NCBI GenBank assembly: GCA_964510495.1
Contig: CAZECR010000044.1
Coordinates: forward strand, 1-5,618
Source: CAZECR01 sp964510495
GTDB taxonomy: Bacteria > Patescibacteriota > Patescibacteriia > Magasanikbacterales > GWA2-37-8
DNA length: 5,618 nucleotides
Reading direction: 5' to 3'
Under the pieces are notes generated by a model. That model was not told where the DNA came from. It saw only the letters and a list, made by a program, of their open reading frames with translations, and ran no database searches. The translations under genes and the position numbers were made by a program. This document shows positions 1-4,161 of this stretch, piece after piece (within the stretch, counting starts at the first letter, position 1; every line of letters begins with the position of its first letter).

Positions 1-1493
1 TGTCTGGAAATACGTTCATACTCCACACCCCAATGCATCATTACGATAACATAGCGGGCTTTTAATGTAGCATCTTTAATTGCGGCAGAAATTTTTGCTG
101 TATCAATAGGGTGATCGGTTGTATTAATACCAATGAAAGCGATTTTGTCTTCACTGCTCGGCAGCTTAGAAAACCATGTGTACTCCGGGCCTTCACGGAG
201 CTCGTCCCCAAAGTGTCCGACACCAGCTTTATCAAGTGTTTCGTGCGTAAAATCTACATTAGCCCAGCCCATATCGAGTGTGTGGTTGTTAGCCAGACTC
301 ACAGCCGTAAAACCATACTCTTTAATTTGCGCCGCTAATTTAGGATCAAAACGAAACGCAATTGTTTTGGTCGTCGGAACGCGTGTTGGTGCAAAAGGAC
401 CTTCCAGGTTCGCGATGAGGTAGTCCATCCCGTAAAAAAACCGATTTTCCTGTCCTTTCAGTTTAGCAAAAAGATAATCAAGTCCTTCCGCACCAAAAGC
501 TTTGGCAACGTTCCGGTCAAGCATCATGTCACCAAAGAATTGGACGGTGGTAACTGGTGTTTCAATTGGTTTTCCAGCGGTATAATAGCCAATTATGTGA
601 CTTGTGGTTTCAGAAGCAGTCGGGTTTTCACTAATCGCTGCACTATTAGTCGACGAAAGCAGCGTAAACTTTTGGGCAGCCTTCAGCTGGTTATAGTACA
701 GCAAAAAATATAAACTTTTTGGACTATCAACTTCTAATTTGCTAACACGATCTAAATCACCTACCGCTAAAACATTACGCGACAACTCATCATGAAAACT
801 GGCGACTGATTCAGGGAGGTAGTGCGAAAAATCAACGCTCGCGAGCACCAAACTATTTTTAGGCAAAATAGTAATAAGCGTTTGAGCGAGCTGTTCGAGC
901 GTTGAAGTGGGCGTGCTCGCTTTTACAATCAATGGAACAACTTGCGTATTTTTCCACGCATGTTTAATAAAGGGAACATCGGCGCCAATCGTGTGTTCGG
1001 GGTCAATCGTTGTTTCATCAACTACGGCGACTTTCTGGTCAACCAATTTTTGGACAACATTCTGATCGACGTCTAAGTTACCATAAGGTGTTTTCCAGGT
1101 ACCAAGACTCGTAATAATAGAACTTCGTCCGGCCTCGGCGTGGTTCGGACCAATGAGAACAACAACAGGCGGATTTTGCTCTTGAAGGGCGTCAAAAAAT
1201 CGGGCTTGATAGACACCAGCCACTAAATGATGCGGGATTACGGCCGAAACAACGTTTTCTTGAACAACGGGCGCTCGGTTAGTTTGGGCAGCAATAAAGT
1301 AGCGATCATACACCTCAGGTTCAAGGAAGCTAGATCTATGTTCAAATCGCGGTAATTCCCGTGAAGCTTGAAACCACGAAATTGGTTGAGTACCCGAAGT
1401 GTCAGTGGTGGCTTTTTTGAAGAACCACACACCTTCGATGGCAACCCCAACTACCAACAAAATAGCGATTATCCGAATGATTTTTAGAGTCAT
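1..1493 (-). CDS. Membrane-anchored MEMO-like / CapA-like two-domain protein (3' end outside window)
   Basis: Translation from the ATG at 1493 is open for 497 codons to the window edge. Residues 4-24 form one hydrophobic helix after a basic start, so the rest probably lies outside the membrane. Residues about 80-305 resemble MEMO / AmmeMemoRadiSam system protein B: IPHHL (H88), LIGPNH (H118), TWKTPYGNLDVD (132-143), EH (166-167) and DFSHY (221-225), the order of the conserved histidine motifs in that family. Residues about 315-497 resemble CapA (PGA_cap, metallophosphatase-like): FFGDMMLDRN (319-328), ANLEG (361-365), SLANNHTLD (399-407) and HWGVEY (487-492). The GxHPH-type motif expected after HWGxEY would lie beyond the edge. 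The visible protein has no cysteine, so the conserved MEMO cysteine is absent (DSPKS at 256-260 sits about where it is expected). The start is chosen because it gives the anchor helix; no Shine-Dalgarno precedes it. The domain calls are firm, but substrate and role are unknown. MEMO proteins usually co-occur with AMMECR1 and radical-SAM partners, and neither is visible here. Confidence 0.88.
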   Translation of the reverse strand, partial: MTLKIIRIIAILLVVGVAIEGVWFFKKATTDTSGTQPISWFQASRELPRFEHRSSFLEPEVYDRYFIAAQTNRAPVVQENVVSAVIPHHLVAGVYQARFFDALQEQNPPVVVLIGPNHAEAGRSSIITSLGTWKTPYGNLDVDQNVVQKLVDQKVAVVDETTIDPEHTIGADVPFIKHAWKNTQVVPLIVKASTPTSTLEQLAQTLITILPKNSLVLASVDFSHYLPESVASFHDELSRNVLAVGDLDRVSKLEVDSPKSLYFLLYYNQLKAAQKFTLLSSTNSAAISENPTASETTSHIIGYYTAGKPIETPVTTVQFFGDMMLDRNVAKAFGAEGLDYLFAKLKGQENRFFYGMDYLIANLEGPFAPTRVPTTKTIAFRFDPKLAAQIKEYGFTAVSLANNHTLDMGWANVDFTHETLDKAGVGHFGDELREGPEYTWFSKLPSSEDKIAFIGINTTDHPIDTAKISAAIKDATLKARYVIVMMHWGVEYERISR

Positions 1494-1503
1494 AAGTAGA
1501 GCT

Positions 1504-1532
1504 ATATTAACGTACATGATCATAAAAAACAA
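1504..1532 (-). promoter_or_regulatory. Candidate promoter of the MEMO-CapA gene, possibly near-leaderless
   Basis: On the minus strand, TTGTTT (1532-1527) and TAATAT (1509-1504) are separated by 17 bp. Only 10 bases lie between the -10 and the ATG at 1493, so a start point about 7 bases downstream would leave a leader of only a few bases. This fits the lack of a Shine-Dalgarno sequence. The -35 matches consensus at 3 of 6 and the -10 at 4 of 6, and the element overlaps the preceding terminator's T-tract, so it is weak. It is supported mainly by the terminator just upstream, which implies that the gene needs its own promoter. Confidence 0.25.
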
Positions 1533-1557
1533 GAAGGACAGTAAACTGTCCTTCTTG
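1524..1557 (-). terminator. Intrinsic terminator of the 574-residue membrane protein gene
   Basis: A perfect 12-bp stem, CAAGAAGGACAG (1530-1541) with CTGTCCTTCTTG (1546-1557), closes a 4-base loop. On the minus strand it is followed at once by six T (complement of A1524-1529). It begins 15 bases after the stop codon at 1572, the classic position, and separates that gene from the MEMO-CapA gene. On the plus strand the stem is not followed by a T-tract, so it is read as minus-strand only. Confidence 0.9.
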
Positions 1558-1571
1558 AGTAAAAAGGTATT

Positions 1572-3296
1572 TTAACGAAGTACCCCACCCCATTCGATAA
1601 CGGTAAATCCATTTCTTTTCGGCGTTGTACCCAAATTTTCCGGCTCTACAGAAATCGGTCGATCAAGCGGTGTGTAATCCATAAGAATACGGACAACGGT
1701 ATCTGGTTTTGGACTGATCGTAAGCGGAGCCAGAGCATCCATCTGTCGTGTTCCAAGGAACGTCACGAAATAATATGGCTTAGCTTGCATGCGCGGAAGC
1801 CAGAACTCTAGAAAATCGGCTGTTTCTTTGGTATTCATACCGAGATAGGCCAATTTTTCCTTGAGAAAGCTTTCGACTTCGGCTTTCTTAACTACAAATC
1901 CTGTCTTTGGCGTTTGATACAATCCACCACGGCCTTCCCAAAAGAGATATGGGTAAGTTTTGCCACTTGAAAGTTCAGTGAGTTTGCCATTTGGTTCAGC
2001 GGTCACGTTCCATCCCTCATTATACTCAGGATCGCTATAACTAAGACCGCCTTTTGGTTCAACTTTAACCGAAACGTTCGTAGTCTGTTGTGGATACAAA
2101 TAAATAACCGGCTTCCCACACTCCGCCATTGAACCAAGCTCAAGCTTGCTTAATTTAACGAGACGACCAAACGGATCAACCCAGAACACCAAGGGGTGCA
2201 TACTTATAAACTCAGCGTAGGTAATTTTGTCACCGTCGCGTCCCGGAGAATAGCTATTGTCGTAATAGTCTTTCAGCATTTGGTTATTAGTATCTTTGAG
2301 TTCATAGACCAGATCACCCTTGCTTGTTTTTCCAACCACCTTAAGATCACGCGTAACACTGATGCTGGTCGGCGAAACGATTGAAAGAAAATCGCTGCTG
2401 CCACAGCCGCCACGCGTTGTGTATCCATACGCACTTGTATTGGAAACGCCATCATTCCAAATGATTTGAGGAACATCAGCATCTTTTTGACCAGTGCCAA
2501 AAAAATCAGGTTGTAGAGTATAAATAATAGTAAAGCCATCAGGACTTACGAAGTAAAAAGCACCAGTGCTGGTTGAAGAATACAGCGGACCATGGACTGT
2601 GTCCGTGAGGAGCACGGGTGCGGTTGGATCAACCTGAATAACCGGGCTAAAGAGAGCATAGTTTTGTTTACTGAGCACCTGACGATCATTTTTTACTTTA
2701 ATTGTTTCTGGAAAATCAAATAACGGGAGCGTAAAATCAGTATCAACAACTAATTTTGAACCAAGGAGCGGATTCCAAATAGAAGTACTCCCACCATAAT
2801 CTGAGTAATACGTTTCTGAGTACTTACTCAAAAGTATGATCTGACCCCCGTACTCAACTAACCGCATATTAGTGGAAGGACCCATACCCTCTGCAGGAAC
2901 TGTCAATAAAATAACACGTCCTGGTTGCCCGTTATACGTGAAAGCTGCTATCTGAGCATAATCTGATTGCTCTTCGTAATTAAATTCGGTTTTTGAAGTT
3001 AAATAACCAAGCCGAGCAATAGGGCGCGGTGTATACCAGTTTATTTGACTAGCCAAATCTGCGGGCAGTTTGGTTGACTGAAGTGAGGTTGTGGCTGTAA
3101 CTACGCCTGGGTCAGTTGTAGTTGGAACATCAATAACCTGCCCGGAGTCTGTAATTGGGTCGGTGTTCGTCGGCACCAAGTTGGCACCCGGTGTTACAGC
3201 GGTCGGTCGATACAACCAATACCAGACAGAAAAGGCAAGCAGCAAAACAACGATTCCGGCTGCAACTATTGCCAGGTTACGACGTGTAGTATTCAT
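1572..3296 (-). CDS. Single-pass membrane protein of unknown function with CGKPVIYLYP-type C-terminal domain
   Basis: This is a 574-residue protein that I cannot name by function. The N-terminus is MNTTRRN followed by a hydrophobic helix (about 8-28), predicting a cytoplasmic tail and a long outside region. Residues 31-80 are a Pro/Thr/Asp-rich linker. Residues about 85-385 are a mixed, Tyr- and Asp-rich globular part containing GGCGSSDF (296-303). The C-terminal domain starts at CGKPVIYLYP (393-402), continues through PEYNEGWNVTAEPNG (423-437) and YPYLFWEG (448-455), then a helix-rich part with TADFLEFWLPRM (492-503), and ends in GFTVIEWGGVLR (563-574). I recall that CGKPVIYLYP...LFWE pattern from uncharacterised proteins of Parcubacteria-like genomes; this is memory, not a search. 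The protein has two cysteines, C298 and C393. The ATG at 3296 is chosen because it gives the complete anchor; its upstream bases are A/T-rich without a Shine-Dalgarno. The gene is flanked by its own candidate promoter and terminator, so it is probably monocistronic. Confidence 0.92.
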   Translation of the reverse strand: MNTTRRNLAIVAAGIVVLLLAFSVWYWLYRPTAVTPGANLVPTNTDPITDSGQVIDVPTTTDPGVVTATTSLQSTKLPADLASQINWYTPRPIARLGYLTSKTEFNYEEQSDYAQIAAFTYNGQPGRVILLTVPAEGMGPSTNMRLVEYGGQIILLSKYSETYYSDYGGSTSIWNPLLGSKLVVDTDFTLPLFDFPETIKVKNDRQVLSKQNYALFSPVIQVDPTAPVLLTDTVHGPLYSSTSTGAFYFVSPDGFTIIYTLQPDFFGTGQKDADVPQIIWNDGVSNTSAYGYTTRGGCGSSDFLSIVSPTSISVTRDLKVVGKTSKGDLVYELKDTNNQMLKDYYDNSYSPGRDGDKITYAEFISMHPLVFWVDPFGRLVKLSKLELGSMAECGKPVIYLYPQQTTNVSVKVEPKGGLSYSDPEYNEGWNVTAEPNGKLTELSSGKTYPYLFWEGRGGLYQTPKTGFVVKKAEVESFLKEKLAYLGMNTKETADFLEFWLPRMQAKPYYFVTFLGTRQMDALAPLTISPKPDTVVRILMDYTPLDRPISVEPENLGTTPKRNGFTVIEWGGVLR

Positions 3297-3326
3297 AGAT
3301 ATTTTTTAAAAACGAAATCTTTTGGG

Positions 3327-3355
3327 AGTGTAGCACCGCACTTAGTTTTCTGCAA
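3327..3355 (-). promoter_or_regulatory. Candidate promoter of the 574-residue membrane protein gene
   Basis: On the minus strand, TTGCAG (3355-3350) and TACACT (3332-3327) are separated by exactly 17 bp. The -10 is preceded by TGC, an extended -10 signature. Transcription would start near 3320, giving an A/T-rich leader of about 24 bases to the ATG at 3296. It lies just downstream of the hairpin at 3361-3386, the place expected for a new transcript after the previous one ends. An alternative -10, TATATT, lies within 3352-3361 but has no good -35 at proper spacing. Confidence 0.35.
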
Positions 3356-3360
3356 TATAG

Positions 3361-3386
3361 CAAAAGCCTCTGGTTAAAGAGGCTTT
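3361..3386 (-). terminator. Short hairpin with T4, probable terminator of the six-cysteine protein gene
   Basis: A perfect 9-bp stem, AAAGCCTCT (3363-3371) with AGAGGCTTT (3378-3386), has a 6-base loop. On the minus strand the stem runs into TTTT and then GC, so the U-tract is short and the terminator is modest. It sits about 112 bases after the stop of the gene at 4046-3498 and just before the candidate promoter of the next gene. On the plus strand only three T follow, so that orientation is weaker, but no plus-strand gene would use it anyway. Confidence 0.5.
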
Positions 3387-3497
3387 AGTGCATACAACAA
3401 TTCCTGCCGTCACCTCCTTAAACTTTCATACACTGAAAATCTCAGGAGGGTCGGGCGGCAGGGTGAGGGGCCGCAGTAAATGAATGGGAAAAGCAGG
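3387..3497. other. Non-coding interval after the six-cysteine gene
   Basis: Apart from the nested inverted repeat at 3403-3462 I see no gene here. The right part (about 3441-3475) is G-rich on the plus strand and continues the high GC of the neighbouring gene, whereas the left part is A/T-rich like the rest of the window. The composition boundary therefore falls inside the inverted repeat, near 3420-3440. A very short TTG-initiated frame of eight codons on the minus strand follows the SD-like sequence but is not supported as a gene. Confidence 0.5.
3403..3462. repeat. Three-tier nested inverted repeat in the 3' region of the six-cysteine gene
   Basis: Three pairs of arms nest about one centre: CCTGCCG (3403-3409) with CGGCAGG (3456-3462), CCTCCT (3413-3418) with AGGAGG (3444-3449), and TTTCA (3424-3428) with TGAAA (3434-3438) around a 5-base loop. 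Internal bulges of unequal length separate the tiers, so as RNA it would be an interrupted 18-bp hairpin. On the minus strand the middle tier contains AAGGAGGTG (3419-3411), a perfect Shine-Dalgarno-like sequence, paired with CCTCCT. No T-tract follows on either strand, so it is not a typical terminator. Its role is unknown; it could be a structured 3' UTR, an RNA-stability element or part of a small RNA. Confidence 0.6.
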
Positions 3498-4046
3498 CTA
3501 CTTGCCGTCGCTAAGTCCCGACAGTGCGCGTGGCGGCAGGTCGGCGCCTTTCAGCGCTTCACACTGCCCGTAGCCGAGCAGGTAGAGCGCGTCGGCGTTA
3601 GCATTCGCAAACTCCGTGCACGCAGCCGAGGTTTCCATCCCCGGTTTTCTTGCCGGGTGGATCGGGAGCCATTCCCATCGCATGTCGTGCTTTTTTTCAC
3701 TCATGCAACGAACGAATCCCAGCCAGACGACCCGGCGCGAATCGAGACAGTTGGCCGGCTCCCCCGCGAAAGGCAGGAGCTCAACAGGCTCAGACCGGGG
3801 AAGCGCGGCTGGTCGCAGCGCGGGTACCGGCACGGCAGCGCCCCCATCGAGCGCGGCAAATGCGGTCGGCGCCGCGGGCAGTACAGAACGTTCCTTCTCC
3901 AGCTGGGCCAGGCACCTGGCCTGGGCTTTTTTGCCGTTCTTAGCACGGCACACTGCTTCGGTCAGCGGCTGCTTGACCTTTTTAGGTTTCTTCGGCGCCG
4001 CTACCAACGCGAACCCCAGCATCAGGATCAAAATCAGGTTATACAT
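3498..4046 (-). CDS. Small exported six-cysteine protein, unrecognised
   Basis: This is a 182-residue protein that I do not recognise. Residues 2-17 are hydrophobic and end in LVAA, resembling a signal peptide, although the n-region (MYN) has no basic residue and Pro follows the last Ala; a short anchor is possible. A basic stretch (KKPKKVK, 19-25) follows. Residues about 56-98 are an Ala/Pro-rich linker. Six cysteines form three spaced pairs (C33/C45, C100/C114, C143/C162), an even number that suits disulfides in an exported protein. The coding choice is supported by GAGGAG six bases before the ATG, a promoter upstream and an in-frame TGA just before the start. GC is about 65-73% in counted 60-base lines at 3541, 3721, 3781 and 3841, far above the roughly 40-55% of counted lines in neighbouring genes, suggesting foreign origin. 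The overlapping plus-strand frame has an Arg-rich shadow translation and is not preferred. A run of seven T at 3691-3697 is a possible sequencing weak spot, but both sides read sensibly in this frame. Confidence 0.75.
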   Translation of the reverse strand: MYNLILILMLGFALVAAPKKPKKVKQPLTEAVCRAKNGKKAQARCLAQLEKERSVLPAAPTAFAALDGGAAVPVPALRPAALPRSEPVELLPFAGEPANCLDSRRVVWLGFVRCMSEKKHDMRWEWLPIHPARKPGMETSAACTEFANANADALYLLGYGQCEALKGADLPPRALSGLSDGK

Positions 4047-4052
4047 TCTCGT

Positions 4053-4058
4053 CTCCTC
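4053..4058 (-). promoter_or_regulatory. Shine-Dalgarno of the six-cysteine protein gene
   Basis: On the minus strand, GAGGAG is followed by six bases and then the ATG at 4046, an optimal spacing. It decides the start codon, because an in-frame TGA lies only a few codons upstream. The two downstream genes lack any comparable site. Confidence 0.75.
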
Positions 4059-4076
4059 ATTTCAAAACGTATGCTG

Positions 4077-4105
4077 ATACTAGCATAAAACCCAAGTAAA
4101 ATCAA
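4077..4105 (-). promoter_or_regulatory. Promoter of the six-cysteine protein gene
   Basis: On the minus strand, TTGATT (4105-4100) and TAGTAT (4082-4077) are separated by 17 bp, and TGC precedes the -10 (extended -10). Each hexamer matches consensus at 4 of 6. The expected start is near 4070, giving a leader of about 24 bases that carries the GAGGAG site. It lies directly after the rpoC terminator, so the gene is probably transcribed on its own. The -10 falls within an imperfect palindrome (4071-4086, ATGCT...AGCAT), a possible operator. Confidence 0.55.
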
Positions 4106-4117
4106 GGGTTTAAGGAT

Positions 4118-4152
4118 AAAAAAACAGCCCGGACAAATGCCCGAGCTGTTTT
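4118..4152 (-). terminator. Intrinsic terminator of rpoC
   Basis: The stem pairs 4123-4134 (AACAGCCCGGAC) with 4139-4150 (GCCCGAGCTGTT) as 12 bp with two G-U wobbles when read on the minus strand. It extends by two A-T pairs, and the loop is 4 bases. On the minus strand the stem runs into a T-tract (complement of the A run at 4118-4124). It starts about 10 bases after the rpoC stop and closes the rpoBC-type transcript. Confidence 0.92.
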
Positions 4153-4161
4153 CCTTGTTTT

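Noticed and set aside
133..423. Plus-strand frames at 111-338 and 133-423
   Set aside because: They are antisense to the CapA domain coding region, which shows clear family motifs in the minus frame.
1238..1450. Minus-strand frame of 70 codons
   Set aside because: It is an out-of-phase shadow within the N-terminal part of the MEMO-CapA gene.
3363..3420. Leader-peptide attenuator: SD-like site, TTG frame of eight codons, then terminator hairpin
   Set aside because: The spacing from SD to TTG is about 12 bases, the codons show no regulatory bias, and the best promoter of the next gene lies downstream of the hairpin.
3403..3421. CACCTCCTTA as a possible 3' end of 16S rRNA
   Set aside because: Only about ten bases match the 16S tail; the preceding bases do not match the conserved 3' helix region, so it is not an rRNA fragment.
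3361..3462. Integron attC site after the GC-rich gene
   Set aside because: No proper GTTRRRY / RYYYAAC core pair is found at the ends of the inverted repeat, and no integrase is visible.
3480..4088. Plus-strand frame of 202 codons over the six-cysteine gene
   Set aside because: Its translation is Arg/Gln-rich without domains, and it lacks a good promoter or Shine-Dalgarno. The minus-strand gene has promoter, Shine-Dalgarno and a hydrophobic leader. Long antisense frames are expected in GC-rich DNA.
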